Origin: CAWIDU01 sp963835055
Lineage (GTDB): Bacteria; Patescibacteriota; Saccharimonadia; Saccharimonadales; UBA4665
Direction of reading: 5' to 3'
Assembly: GCA_963835055.1 (NCBI GenBank)
Contig: CAWIDU010000002.1
Location: 1-60,926, forward strand
Length of the DNA stretch: 60,926 nucleotides
In this document: one piece after another, positions 24,991 through 33,550 of the stretch
How positions within the stretch are numbered: the stretch's first letter is position 1
Layout: every line of letters starts with the position of its first letter
Translations under genes and position numbers: made by a program
Notes under the pieces: model-generated
Told to the model about the DNA's origin: nothing
The model's database searches: none
The model's input: only the letters and a program-made list of their open reading frames with translations

Positions 24991-26546
24991 ACTTCTGGTG
25001 TCACCGGTGCCTGGTGGGCAGTCGCCCGCAGCGGTTCTTCGCGTAAGTTGAGGGCGATGAGAAAAGCGGCCAAGGCAAACGGTATACCGATCAGGAAAAT
25101 GTCGTGGAACGAGAGCGTGAAAGCCTGGATAACGGTGTGTTTAATCGGTGCTGGCAGCTTCTGTAGGGTGTTGGTACCGGCTTGCAGTTGAGCGCTGGTC
25201 ACATGAACACCACCAACCGGCAATAAGTGTTTCAGATGATATGCTAAACGATTTATCAAGACAGCGCCGAAGAGCGCTGCGCCAAGGGCGCTGCCAACAC
25301 TACGGAAGAAAACGATGATAGAAGTGGCTGTGCCAAGATCGCTACGCTCCACGGCGTTCTGTACGGCCACCGTCATGACTTGCAGGAAAGATCCGAAGCC
25401 AATACCTAGTACGACCATCCACAGTGAAAGCGTTAATTGAGTCGTGGTGACGGTTACGTGGCTGAATAGCCAGAAACCTATGGCGCCAACTAGCGTACCG
25501 AAAATCGGAAACATCCGGTAACGGCCTAGTTTCGTAACTAAGCGGCCGGACGTAACAACAGCTACTAATAGACCGCCGACGAGCGGCAGTAGTAATAGCC
25601 CGGATTTGGTAGCCGAATAGCCTCGAACAATTTGTTGATATTCCGGCAAGAAGATAATCGCACCGAACATTCCAGCACCGGATAACAGGCTGAGGAGCGC
25701 CGAGACGCGGAAGATGTCATTTTTGAAAAGCCTGGGCGGAATAATCGGCTCGGCCGCCCGATACTCTCGCCAGACAAATAGTAAACCGCTGGCCAGGAAA
25801 GTGATAATCAAACCAATAATTTGCGGTGAGCCCCAGCCGAAGCTGTCGCCGCCCCAAACTGTCACTAGCAGCAGGCTAGTAACGCTGAGTGCCAGCAAAG
25901 CAGCGCCGCCGAAGTCAATGCGGTGTTCGGTTTTGCGGACTGGCAGATGCAAACGCGTAGCAATCATGAACAGCGCGATAGCGCCGAGCGGTATGTTGAT
26001 GTAGAAAATCCAGCGCCAGCTCAGGCTATCAGTGAAGAAACCGCCGAGCAGCGGCCCAGCAATACTAGCAACAGCGAACACGGCGCCGAAGTAGCCTTGG
26101 TAGCGACCGCGCTGCCTGGGGCTGATTATATCGCCAACGATGGCCAAGACCAGGGTCATCAGACCGCCAGCGCCTAAGCCTTGCAAGGCCCGGAAGAAAA
26201 TCAGCTGATTCATGTTCTGGCTAAGGCCACAGAGAGCCGAGCCGACCAGGAAGATAACAATCGCTGTTTGGAAAATCTTCTTGCGCCCGAAGAGATCGCT
26301 GATTTTGCCGTACAGCGGCGTCGAAATAGCGCTCGTCATTAGGTAAGCGGTGGCGACCCAAGATAATTTGTTGAGTCCGTTCAGGTCGCTGGCAATGCGG
26401 GGCAGTGCAGTAGCCACGATAGTCTGGTCGAGGGCTGCCAATAGCATCGCCAACAGCAAAGCCGTCAAAACGACCATGATTTCGGCATGGCTGCGTTCAC
26501 CCTCTAGCTGATCCGGACTGGATGCCGCGGCTTTGGTCTTGGCCAA
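24987..26546 (-). CDS. MFS drug exporter, DHA2 (14-helix) family
   Basis: A 519-residue transporter with fourteen predicted membrane helices. MFS motif A is GKISDLFGRKK and motif C is in SIAGPLLGGFFTD; LDQTIVATALPRIASDL near the N-terminus is the DHA2 signature. It probably expels drugs or other hydrophobic compounds by proton antiport. The start at 26546 follows a clear GAAAGGGAAG ribosome site. It reads toward trmD and follows the two-component system on the same strand. Confidence 0.92.
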   Translation of the reverse strand: MAKTKAAASSPDQLEGERSHAEIMVVLTALLLAMLLAALDQTIVATALPRIASDLNGLNKLSWVATAYLMTSAISTPLYGKISDLFGRKKIFQTAIVIFLVGSALCGLSQNMNQLIFFRALQGLGAGGLMTLVLAIVGDIISPRQRGRYQGYFGAVFAVASIAGPLLGGFFTDSLSWRWIFYINIPLGAIALFMIATRLHLPVRKTEHRIDFGGAALLALSVTSLLLVTVWGGDSFGWGSPQIIGLIITFLASGLLFVWREYRAAEPIIPPRLFKNDIFRVSALLSLLSGAGMFGAIIFLPEYQQIVRGYSATKSGLLLLPLVGGLLVAVVTSGRLVTKLGRYRMFPIFGTLVGAIGFWLFSHVTVTTTQLTLSLWMVVLGIGFGSFLQVMTVAVQNAVERSDLGTATSIIVFFRSVGSALGAALFGAVLINRLAYHLKHLLPVGGVHVTSAQLQAGTNTLQKLPAPIKHTVIQAFTLSFHDIFLIGIPFALAAFLIALNLREEPLRATAHQAPVTPEV

Positions 26547-26636
26547 GTGACTTCCCTTTCTGTATCCCAGAGCCGCCGAAACAACCCTGTTATTTACTTA
26601 TAATTGTAGGCGTTTTGCCCCCGAAAGTAAAGTGGG

Positions 26637-28085
26637 TTAGTGCCCTGGCAATACTGGCAAGGATTTGGCACTGACAGTTTGGTGCAAATTGGAAACACTT
26701 TTTGCCGCCAGCCGCAATTTGACGTGGAAGGTCGTACCGCGGGGCGGCGAACTCGTCACCCGGATGTTGCCGTCGAAATCATTTTCGACCGATTGCTTAA
26801 CAATCGCCAGGCCCAGACCCAGGCCGCGTACGGTGGCTGATTTCGTCGTATAAAACGGTTCAAATAGTTGCGGCATTTGTTCAGCACCTATGCCTTTGCC
26901 CCAATCTCGAACAACGAAGTGTAGATATTCGTGAGTAGAATACAACGAAACAACTATGCGTTTAGTGACCGATACGTCGACATCCTTGTAGGCGTCAATA
27001 GCGTTTACGACCAAGTTAGCCACGATCTGATTGAAAAGAACTGGGTCGCCCAGCAACCTGACGGACGCCGACGCCTCAATAACCAACTTAACCCCGGCTT
27101 TTTGAGCCAGTGGTCGCAGAATGGCCATTTGTTGACGAAATTCCGGTAAGGCGCTAAACAGCGTCTGCTGACTCCGGTGCTTGAGTTGGTTTCGGGCAGC
27201 ATCAATATAGCGTTCCAGCTGATGCAAGTTTTTACGCGCTTGGCGCAGCGCCGATGACTGCTGACCAATGTTTTCTAAATGCAGCGTGGCAGCTGTGAGA
27301 GGATTAGCCACCTCGTGCAAAAGTTGAGCGCTGAGACGGCCGAATTCAGCCAGTCGCTGCAATTCAGCCAACCGCGCCACCTGGGCTTGCTCCAGTTCGT
27401 ATGTCCGTTCCGCCACCCGGACCTCTAATAAGTCACGTTCCGCAGCGAGGTCCAATTCAGTCAACTGAGCACGGCGAAAAGAGCGGTCAATCTCGATATT
27501 GGCCAGACAGGAGACTAAAGTAATAACTGAAAGTAGTAGGGCATTATCGATGGCATCAGACATTTCCAGGGGCGCCTTAAGCCAACTAGTATCGGCCGCT
27601 AGAGCCCCCGATATTTGGGTGTGAGCGATAAGTAGCAAACAGATAATAGTCACAACGCTCACCCCTAGAGCCGCCCGAACTTTCAGTACTAACCCGGCGA
27701 TAACGACTAGCAAAGCGCAGCCTAATTCAGCGCTGGGTAATTCGAAACTCCAGCCTAGTACCAGGCTCAAGGCCGCCGCGCTCAGGCAGCTCAGAAATAT
27801 ATAGGCTGATAGCAGATAGCGGCCGGCTCGCGATAACCACCACAAACCGAGTGTAACGCCGCCTAGTAATACGCTATTGAAGAAGTCATCCCCCTGATGT
27901 AGATCGTCAAGGTCTAACCTATTAACTAGAGCAAATATGCCAGCGGTCAAACAAGCCAAAAACATGCCATATAACAAGATATTGAGTATGACTTGGCGGC
28001 GGCGCACGTCTTGGTCGAAGCTGCGGCTGGCTAGCAGGTGCTGGTAAAATAATTGGCCGTAGCGTTGGGCAACATCTCCGGTCAC
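26637..28085 (-). CDS. Membrane sensor histidine kinase
   Basis: A 482-residue kinase. The N-terminal 200 residues hold about six membrane segments and no large external domain, so it may sense the membrane itself. A short coiled segment leads to the H-box LLHEVANPLTAATLHLENI. The ATPase domain has the N-box NLVVNAIDAY, DWGKGIG and the G2 box GLGLGLAIVKQ. Its start overlaps the response regulator gene by four bases, so they are a coupled pair. The MFS gene follows. Confidence 0.92.
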   Translation of the reverse strand: MTGDVAQRYGQLFYQHLLASRSFDQDVRRRQVILNILLYGMFLACLTAGIFALVNRLDLDDLHQGDDFFNSVLLGGVTLGLWWLSRAGRYLLSAYIFLSCLSAAALSLVLGWSFELPSAELGCALLVVIAGLVLKVRAALGVSVVTIICLLLIAHTQISGALAADTSWLKAPLEMSDAIDNALLLSVITLVSCLANIEIDRSFRRAQLTELDLAAERDLLEVRVAERTYELEQAQVARLAELQRLAEFGRLSAQLLHEVANPLTAATLHLENIGQQSSALRQARKNLHQLERYIDAARNQLKHRSQQTLFSALPEFRQQMAILRPLAQKAGVKLVIEASASVRLLGDPVLFNQIVANLVVNAIDAYKDVDVSVTKRIVVSLYSTHEYLHFVVRDWGKGIGAEQMPQLFEPFYTTKSATVRGLGLGLAIVKQSVENDFDGNIRVTSSPPRGTTFHVKLRLAAKSVSNLHQTVSAKSLPVLPGH

Positions 28086-28828
28086 CGCGCCAAGTCCTTA
28101 CGGCTGGGGACCGATCTGTTAGGAGACGGGATAAGACAGGGCGTCGTTTCAATAGCCAAACGATAACCGACACCATGAATGGTTTTGATGAGTTGGCCGT
28201 CGAATGGTTTATCGATTTTATCGCGTAAATATTTGATGTGGACGTCAATTGTATTAGTCCAGGTCGTATCGCTGCCTTGCCAGGCGTAGCGTGCCAGGGC
28301 TTCGCGACTAACTACCATGCCAGCATTGAGCATCAGACATTCCAACAACGCGAATTCTTTGCGCCGCAAAATTATACACTGTCCTTGACGGATAACTTCG
28401 AGAGAGGTGGCGCTCAGCGATAAGTCACCGACTTGCAACCGGTTATCGACTAATGGTCGCCCTGCCCGCCTGATCAGGCCCCGCAAGCGGGCCTTCAATT
28501 CGCCCAGGCTGAAAGGTTTAGTCAGATAATCATGAGCACCGGCGTCGAGCAGGTTTATCTTGGTCAAGACCTCAGTTTCGGCCGTTAACACCAGAATCGG
28601 GGCTTCCACGCCACGTTCCCGCAACTGTTGGCAAATATCTAGCCCAGACAAGTCCGGCAAATTGAGGTCCAGGATAATAGCCGTGTAATCATAGTTGTCA
28701 CTCTTATACAGCCCCTGTTTGCCGGTTTGCGCAACCTCAACTTGATAGTTGTTGGCCAAGGCTTGCTGGAGCGCCAGAGCAATGCCGCGGTCGTCCTCGA
28801 TTAGTAGCAGCTTGCTCAAAGTTTCCAT
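28082..28828 (-). CDS. OmpR/PhoB-type response regulator
   Basis: A 248-residue regulator: receiver domain (LLIEDDRGIALAL, phospho-acceptor D in ILDLNLPDLSG, TKPFSLGEL) and a winged-helix DNA-binding domain (YAWQGSDTTWTNTIDVHIKYLRDKI). Residues after about 230 form a basic tail. It is the partner of the overlapping histidine kinase. The 145 bases upstream are AT-rich and hold no gene; a TAATAC lies near 28848. Confidence 0.94.
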   Translation of the reverse strand: METLSKLLLIEDDRGIALALQQALANNYQVEVAQTGKQGLYKSDNYDYTAIILDLNLPDLSGLDICQQLRERGVEAPILVLTAETEVLTKINLLDAGAHDYLTKPFSLGELKARLRGLIRRAGRPLVDNRLQVGDLSLSATSLEVIRQGQCIILRRKEFALLECLMLNAGMVVSREALARYAWQGSDTTWTNTIDVHIKYLRDKIDKPFDGQLIKTIHGVGYRLAIETTPCLIPSPNRSVPSRKDLAR

Positions 28829-28973
28829 AATAGCTTAGCTAGTATTACCCACTAACATTAAAAAATCATTAAATCTGGCTATTTTTAGTAACTTTTTTGC
28901 AATCTTAGCACTATATGTAATAAAAGTCTATGCCAGATCATAAAATCAAATTTTTGTTGCTGCGGATTAATAA

Positions 28974-29621
28974 TTAATAGTTCTGGCAGGCTTGGTTGAG
29001 ATTTTTGTGGTGCAAGAGGTGGGTGTGCATTTGGATCCAGCATGGAATGCTATCGTGGAATCTCAGAATAAATAGTATGCCCAACGCAGCTAGACCGGTC
29101 ATAACAATCGGCCAGTTGTGTTTCAGGTCGGTGCTGCGGCCTAATAAGTTTTTGGGCTTATTAGTTGAGCCCTGGAAAACGTAGACTAGGAAACTGACTA
29201 GGGCGATGGAGGCAGCGATGAGCGGCAGAATTAGCACCCAGAGCCTCAGAAAGTCGGTGCGCCAAACCCAAGAATTATATAGCGTCTGGTTATTAATAAC
29301 TTTGTCGAGGCCATTGGCGATTAGGGCAGCGAAAAAGGGCAACAACAGCAGGCCGCTCAAGATACCGCTGATTTTCACGTACGACGGTGTTTCCTTCATA
29401 TATATACCTCCCACGTAGTGAACTTGTTGTTTGGCGATATTGAGCGGTAAATCGAGTGAGATCTTCGTCCAGGTCAGCGCTCGGCCGCCGGACTGTTCGG
29501 GGTTGTCGAGCATATCGGCGGTGGTTTGCAAGATTTGCTGCTCGTACTCTCGCCGATACGGTGCCGGGTAAAGTCTCAGCAACTTGGCGTATAACGGGAA
29601 CCTTTTGTTTAGACTGCTCAT
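28974..29621 (-). CDS. Membrane protein paired with a PadR regulator
   Basis: A 215-residue protein. The N-terminal 70 residues (LLRLYPAPYRREYEQQILQT) are the domain common in proteins encoded next to PadR regulators. The C-terminal half has three hydrophobic segments. Start ATG 29621 overlaps the PadR stop (TAATG), so translation is coupled. It may be an envelope-stress protein controlled by PadR. Function is otherwise unknown. Confidence 0.75.
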   Translation of the reverse strand: MSSLNKRFPLYAKLLRLYPAPYRREYEQQILQTTADMLDNPEQSGGRALTWTKISLDLPLNIAKQQVHYVGGIYMKETPSYVKISGILSGLLLLPFFAALIANGLDKVINNQTLYNSWVWRTDFLRLWVLILPLIAASIALVSFLVYVFQGSTNKPKNLLGRSTDLKHNWPIVMTGLAALGILFILRFHDSIPCWIQMHTHLLHHKNLNQACQNY

Positions 29622-29956
29622 TAGCAGACTCCCCATGCAGCTTCGTAGGCCTTGCGTTGCTTGGCGATCATTACGGTCCTATCGAAATATTCGAGCTCGG
29701 CGTTGAGCCTGCTCCAACCGGCCTTGGTTAGGCGGTAATAGCGTCGCCGAATATCGCTGTCCAAGACTTCTTCTATCAACCCGTCTTCTTTTAATTGTTT
29801 GATGGCGGTATACAGTGAGCCGGGGCCGAGTTTGATTTTGCCCAAGGAATCTTCTTCGACTTGGCGCATGATTTCATAACCATGTCGCGGCTTCAGACTC
29901 AAGGCCATTAGGATACTGAACGACACTTGGGGCAACAAATTCATTGAACGCTTCAT
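29621..29956 (-). CDS. PadR-family transcriptional repressor
   Basis: A 111-residue winged-helix protein: LPQVSFSILMALSLKPRHGYEIM, then GSLYTAIKQLKEDGLIEE and a C-terminal helix for dimerisation. ATG 29956 is chosen because TATACT (29968-29963 on this strand) ends six bases before it. The palindrome at 29966-29986 overlaps that box, so the repressor probably controls its own operon. Confidence 0.9.
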   Translation of the reverse strand: MKRSMNLLPQVSFSILMALSLKPRHGYEIMRQVEEDSLGKIKLGPGSLYTAIKQLKEDGLIEEVLDSDIRRRYYRLTKAGWSRLNAELEYFDRTVMIAKQRKAYEAAWGVC

Positions 29957-29965
29957 GTAATCAGT

Positions 29966-29986
29966 ATATATCGTGTCACGATATAT
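29966..29986 (-). promoter_or_regulatory. Putative PadR operator
   Basis: ATATATCGTG and CACGATATAT form a perfect ten-base inverted repeat around a single T. It overlaps the -10 box of the padR gene, as expected for autorepression. Confidence 0.7.
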
Positions 29987-30028
29987 TGTCAATAGATATA
30001 GTGTGGCCAGTGCTTTATAATCTAAGTT

Positions 30029-30799
30029 ATGTACAGTACCCGGCCACAGCTCATCAGGAAAGTCCCGGAAATCACGGCCATCTTCTGGGTCGCCAAAATC
30101 TTGACGACGGCTATGGGCGAGGCGACTTCTGACTACTTCGTTTTCCGGATCAACCCCTACCTTGCTGTGACTTTAGGCGGAGTAGCCCTTGCGCTGGCCT
30201 TAATCCTTCAGTTTTCGGTCCGTAAATACGTGCCGTGGATTTATTGGCTGACGGTCGCCATGGTCGCGGTTTTCGGCACCATGGCCGCTGACGTACTGCA
30301 TATTCAGTTCGGCATACCCTATACCGTAACAACGATCTTCTTCGCCATTGTGCTGGCCCTGGTCTTCATTGCCTGGCATAGAACTGAGAAGTCCTTGTCT
30401 ATACATTCAATTAACAGTCGCCGCCGCGAACTTTTCTACTGGGCCACCGTGCTAGCTACCTTCGCACTCGGTACGGCGGTTGGTGACTGGACGGCCGTCA
30501 CTCTTGGCTTGGGTTACCTCTCGTCAGGCCTGCTGTTCACCGGCATAATCTTCATCCCAGCTATAGGCTACAAGCTCGGGTTGAACGAAATTTTCACTTT
30601 CTGGTTCGCCTATATAATAACGCGCCCGTTGGGCGCCTCATTCGCTGATTGGCTCGGCAAATCGCATAGCGTAGGTGGCCGGGGCTTCGGCGACGGCCAC
30701 GTCAGCCTGGTTCTAACGGTTTTGATTATCGTCTGTGTCGGCTACATGATGCTCAGTCGTCGAGAATCAAAACGCGAAAGCCTGCCCCGCAAAATCTAG
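30029..30799 (+). CDS. COG4705-like integral membrane protein
   Basis: A 256-residue protein with about seven or eight membrane helices and the repeated motifs VAKILTTAMGEATSDYF and LATFALGTAVGDWTAVTLG, which mark the COG4705 family. The function of this family is not known. TATAAT at 30016-30021 ends seven bases before the ATG, so the transcript is probably leaderless. It is divergent from padR, with 72 bases between starts. Confidence 0.8.
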   Translation: MYSTRPQLIRKVPEITAIFWVAKILTTAMGEATSDYFVFRINPYLAVTLGGVALALALILQFSVRKYVPWIYWLTVAMVAVFGTMAADVLHIQFGIPYTVTTIFFAIVLALVFIAWHRTEKSLSIHSINSRRRELFYWATVLATFALGTAVGDWTAVTLGLGYLSSGLLFTGIIFIPAIGYKLGLNEIFTFWFAYIITRPLGASFADWLGKSHSVGGRGFGDGHVSLVLTVLIIVCVGYMMLSRRESKRESLPRKI

Positions 30800-30800
30800 T

Positions 30801-31196
30801 TTATGGCAGCCGGACATGGCGGCCACCATGCTTTATTAGATCCTTATCAAAAGTAACGAGCGTGTTACCGTAGACCTTGGCTTCAATCGCCGCGTAACAG
30901 TCTACGAAAGATAAAGTCCTCTGTTTACCGTATAGGTCGATGGTCTGGTCTAGAAAGTAGTCGTTGTATATTACATTGGGTAAACTCAAAAACGTTTTAA
31001 CCAGCTTCACTATGTCAGAACGGTCCATGCCAATAACTCTTTCTAGGACAAAAATTGTCTCCGTCGATACAACGTCAGTTATATATGATGACGAGCTGGT
31101 GATAATCGCTCTAGATTTAAGGGTTTGATCGGGAACATCATCGAGCAAATACCGTAACACCAGATTAGTATCGAGACTATTCACGATAATCAGCAA
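30801..31196 (-). CDS. PIN-domain ribonuclease toxin (VapC-like)
   Basis: A 131-residue PIN-domain protein. The acidic residues expected at the metal site are D9 (SLDTNLVL), E46 (VSTETIFVLE), D99 (SFVDCYA) and D117 (VTFDKDL). VapC toxins cleave tRNA or rRNA. The gene overlaps the end of the AbrB-type antitoxin gene by 20 bases, the usual coupled order with the antitoxin first. The pair lies just outside the left att-like repeat of the island. Confidence 0.9.
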   Translation of the reverse strand: MLIIVNSLDTNLVLRYLLDDVPDQTLKSRAIITSSSSYITDVVSTETIFVLERVIGMDRSDIVKLVKTFLSLPNVIYNDYFLDQTIDLYGKQRTLSFVDCYAAIEAKVYGNTLVTFDKDLIKHGGRHVRLP

Positions 31197-31446
31197 CCCA
31201 AGCTTTGGCCGTAGCTTCCTTTAGGGCCCGCCCTGTCAAACCTTTCTTGTGGCTAGGTAGCTTCTTAGTAATCTCGTCTCGTAGCTTTTCAAAATCAGCT
31301 ATGCTAGTATCGCCACCAATAACTACTTGTCGATTTTTATCTAACGTGAGACTGACTTTTTGCCCGGGCTTAAAACCAAGCGCCTTACGTAGTGGCGCGG
31401 CGATAGTTATAGTCCCTTTGCTAGTAATTGTCGTGGTATATTTCAT
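31177..31446 (-). CDS. AbrB/SpoVT-type antitoxin (VapB-like)
   Basis: An 89-residue protein. The N-terminal swapped-hairpin DNA-binding domain reads TTTITSKGTITIAAPLRKAL; the C-terminal half is charged and probably wraps the toxin. It should neutralise the PIN protein and repress the operon. TAAAAT on this strand (31459-31454) ends seven bases before the ATG. Confidence 0.88.
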   Translation of the reverse strand: MKYTTTITSKGTITIAAPLRKALGFKPGQKVSLTLDKNRQVVIGGDTSIADFEKLRDEITKKLPSHKKGLTGRALKEATAKAWVADYRE

Positions 31447-31500
31447 GTCTTACATTTTATATAACGTATTACGTTTCGTCAATTTCTTTCGGCATGAAAA

Positions 31501-31522
31501 TTGGTGCGAGTGAAGAAACTCT
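31501..31522 (+). repeat. att-like copy of the tRNA-Gly 3' end (left)
   Basis: TTGGTGCGAGTGAAGAAACT plus CT matches 20 of 22 bases at 41239-41260, the 3' end of the tRNA-Gly gene with its CCA. Direct repeats of this kind flank elements integrated at tRNA 3' ends. The mismatches mean the copy is old or came with another element. Confidence 0.6.
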
Positions 31523-31553
31523 GAGCCCTTAATAGCTGTGCTATCATTAAACT

Positions 31554-31841
31554 ATGGTTTATCGTCTCGTCAGATTCAATTTAGGGGCTGGAAAGTTAGA
31601 CGCCGCCAGAACTATCTTTGCCGACCTTGTACCGGCCATTAAAGCTCAGGCTGGCTGTAAAAACGTGGTGGCTTTTGGCGATAAGGATTCCGGATCTTAT
31701 GGATTTTCTATTATATGGGAGTCATCTGCTGCAAGCGAAAATGCTAAATCAATCATTGGGCCAAAATTATCTAAACACTTGGCCGATAATAATGCCTCTG
31801 GCAATCCTTTTAGCAGCGATCTCTTAGAAATCTTTGATTGA
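31554..31841 (+). CDS. Small ABM-type (dimeric alpha/beta barrel) protein
   Basis: A 95-residue protein that looks like an antibiotic-biosynthesis-monooxygenase fold: VYRLVRFNLGAGKLDAARTI, then KNVVAFGDKDSGSYGFSIIWES. Members are cofactor-free monooxygenases or binding proteins; the role is unknown. TATCAT at 31542-31547 ends six bases before the ATG, so it is probably leaderless. First gene inside the putative island. Confidence 0.65.
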   Translation: MVYRLVRFNLGAGKLDAARTIFADLVPAIKAQAGCKNVVAFGDKDSGSYGFSIIWESSAASENAKSIIGPKLSKHLADNNASGNPFSSDLLEIFD

Positions 31842-31869
31842 AAAGCGTAACTTCAAGTAATATAAACTT

Positions 31870-32169
31870 ATGGCCCGAAAAGAAATCGCCGGCGGTACGG
31901 CCCACAAACTACCCTCGGATTTACAAAAGGCCCTGGCCTCTTCCCCGAAGGCTCTTGCTGCATGGGAGGATATTACCCCGTTGGCACGCAATGAGTGGAT
32001 CTGCTGGACGGTGTCTGTCAAAACTGAGGACACCAGGAAGAACCACCTCAAGCGAACAATCACAGAGCTTGGCCAAGGCAAACGCCGGCCTTGTTGCTGG
32101 ATGGGCTGCCCACACCGCACTGATAAGAAGCTCAGCGCTTCACAAAAATGGGTGCTTGGCCGACGCTAG
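31870..32169 (+). CDS. YdeI/OmpD-associated-like small protein
   Basis: A 99-residue protein with the C-terminal pattern of the YdeI/OmpD-associated (bacteriocin-protection) family: LARNEWICWTVSVKTEDTRK and RRPCCWMGCPHR. It lacks the N-terminal half of longer members. Function is not established. TAATAT at 31858-31863 ends six bases before the ATG. Confidence 0.75.
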   Translation: MARKEIAGGTAHKLPSDLQKALASSPKALAAWEDITPLARNEWICWTVSVKTEDTRKNHLKRTITELGQGKRRPCCWMGCPHRTDKKLSASQKWVLGRR

Positions 32170-32174
32170 TTACA

Positions 32175-32777
32175 TCAGGCAAATGAACCAGTCTTAACCG
32201 CGCCAGCTCGCCTGTAATTGGCGAAGATGACGCCTTTCGGCGTGGTCTTGGATTCGATCAGCTCGAATGCCGCGGGCATTGTCCCCTCTGCGAACAAGCG
32301 CTTACCTTTGCCAAGCGTGACCGGGAATATCTTGAGCCATAGTTCGTCGACCAGATCGTTCTTAAGCAAGGTTTGTATGAGATTACCGCTGCCATGGACT
32401 TGCAGCATTGGACCGTCTTGCTGCTTCAGCTCTTTTAGCTTGGCAGCTACGTCTCCATCAATAAGCTTGGAGTTTTCCCACTCAAGTTTTGGCGATGAAC
32501 CGGAAACAACATACTTGGTCGCTTTATTGAACGGGTCGGCTATCGGGCCTTTTTGCTTCGGCCAGTGGCCGGCGAATATATCATAGGTTTTCCTGCCAAG
32601 CAGTAAATCATACGGCCCACTCATTTGTTTGACCACCAACTTGCCTGAAACTTCATCAGAATACGGCACGGTCCAGCCGCCATACTTAAAGCCGTCTGAC
32701 GTATCCTCTTCTGGCCCACCCGGCGCCTGCATCACCCCGTCAAGACTGATAAAAGATAAGACGATTATTTTTCTCAT
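32175..32777 (-). CDS. Dihydrofolate reductase-like protein (RibD C-terminal family)
   Basis: A 200-residue relative of the protein at 6126-6722: KIIVLSFISLDGVMQAPGG, LLGRKTYDIFAGHW, QVHGSGNLIQTLL and VDELWLKIFPVTLGKGKRL. The two differ enough to be separate acquisitions rather than a recent duplication. NADPH binding is likely; substrate unknown. Convergent with the YdeI-like gene, with five bases between stops. Confidence 0.88.
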   Translation of the reverse strand: MRKIIVLSFISLDGVMQAPGGPEEDTSDGFKYGGWTVPYSDEVSGKLVVKQMSGPYDLLLGRKTYDIFAGHWPKQKGPIADPFNKATKYVVSGSSPKLEWENSKLIDGDVAAKLKELKQQDGPMLQVHGSGNLIQTLLKNDLVDELWLKIFPVTLGKGKRLFAEGTMPAAFELIESKTTPKGVIFANYRRAGAVKTGSFA

Positions 32778-32792
32778 AACTGTAGTAAAAGC

Positions 32793-33239
32793 TTACACCT
32801 TAGTATAGGCCATATCGAAATCATGCTCCCAGGTTTTACCATCATCTGATGACTTCTCCCATTCAGCGTCTATAGTTTTTCTGTCTTCACTAACCCTACC
32901 CTCAAAACGCTGCGAGAATTCAGGGTTATCACGCCACATCCTCCATATACTGTCTTTATAACTCATTTGATAGACTCTCGAGACCCCTCGTTTGTCACTG
33001 TATAGGGCTGTGTAGGCGTGGCTTCCATCGTCTCGTCCTATTATCCAGACTGCAGATTGTGGGGAGTCGGCCTTTTTGTCATGTCGAGCTGCAATTGCAG
33101 CTCCATCCTCAATCCACTTATATGCAACCAAAACTTTAGGCTTCTGATTAGGGTCAGGCAAGAATGAAGCATTTGATAATTCTATAGCCCACTCGCCGAC
33201 TAAAAATTCAAGTTCCTTTAGGGCCGGGTTTATTTGCAT
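32793..33239 (-). CDS. DUF1579-like protein
   Basis: A 148-residue soluble protein starting MQINPALKELEFLVGEWAIE, followed by ADGAA-like AYKWIEDGAAIAARHD and IIGRDDGSHAYTALYSDKRG. This matches the DUF1579/lipocalin-like pattern. Function unknown. TAGAAT on this strand (33251-33246) ends six bases before the ATG, another leaderless arrangement. Same strand as the DHFR-like gene, 15 bases upstream of it. Confidence 0.75.
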   Translation of the reverse strand: MQINPALKELEFLVGEWAIELSNASFLPDPNQKPKVLVAYKWIEDGAAIAARHDKKADSPQSAVWIIGRDDGSHAYTALYSDKRGVSRVYQMSYKDSIWRMWRDNPEFSQRFEGRVSEDRKTIDAEWEKSSDDGKTWEHDFDMAYTKV

Positions 33240-33259
33240 GTATCTATTCTATCAGACAT

Positions 33260-33283
33260 AAAAAAGCCTCATTTTACTGAGGC
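33260..33283 (-). terminator. Leftward intrinsic terminator
   Basis: GCCTCA/TGAGGC with a six-base loop, followed on the minus strand by six T. No leftward gene with a clear reading frame lies close to its right, so what it terminates is unclear. Confidence 0.6.
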
Positions 33284-33297
33284 CATAATGCCTATGC

Positions 33298-33525
33298 TTG
33301 GTGCACCTGAGTGGACAAGCTTCAAACCCTCGAGCTGAGAAGAAGGCTTTGAAGAAGCTGATCAAGCTGCTCCTCGATCCCATCGACCGGGCCGAGCGTC
33401 AGAAACTCTTGAAGCGTTTGGCTGGCCGTGATCCCGAAGTCAAGCCAAGCGCGAAGGGTGCTAAGGAACCAAAGCGACTAGTGCGACGCATTGCCCCGGA
33501 CGCTAATAACTACCATTCTAAGTAA
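33298..33525 (+). CDS. Small lysine-rich protein, doubtful
   Basis: A frame of 75 residues from TTG 33298 (or GTG 33301) rich in K, L and R, with KKALKKLIKLLLDPIDRAERQ suggesting an amphipathic helix. Codon use looks coding, but the start is weak and no family is recognised. It ends 25 bases before the membrane protein gene. Confidence 0.4.
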   Translation: MVHLSGQASNPRAEKKALKKLIKLLLDPIDRAERQKLLKRLAGRDPEVKPSAKGAKEPKRLVRRIAPDANNYHSK

Positions 33526-33550
33526 CTTATTGACTATAATCATAAGCAAG

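Noticed and set aside
33298..33525. Leftward gene ending at the terminator 33260-33283
   Set aside because: The only minus-strand frames there are short mirror images of the lysine-rich frame and lack start signals.
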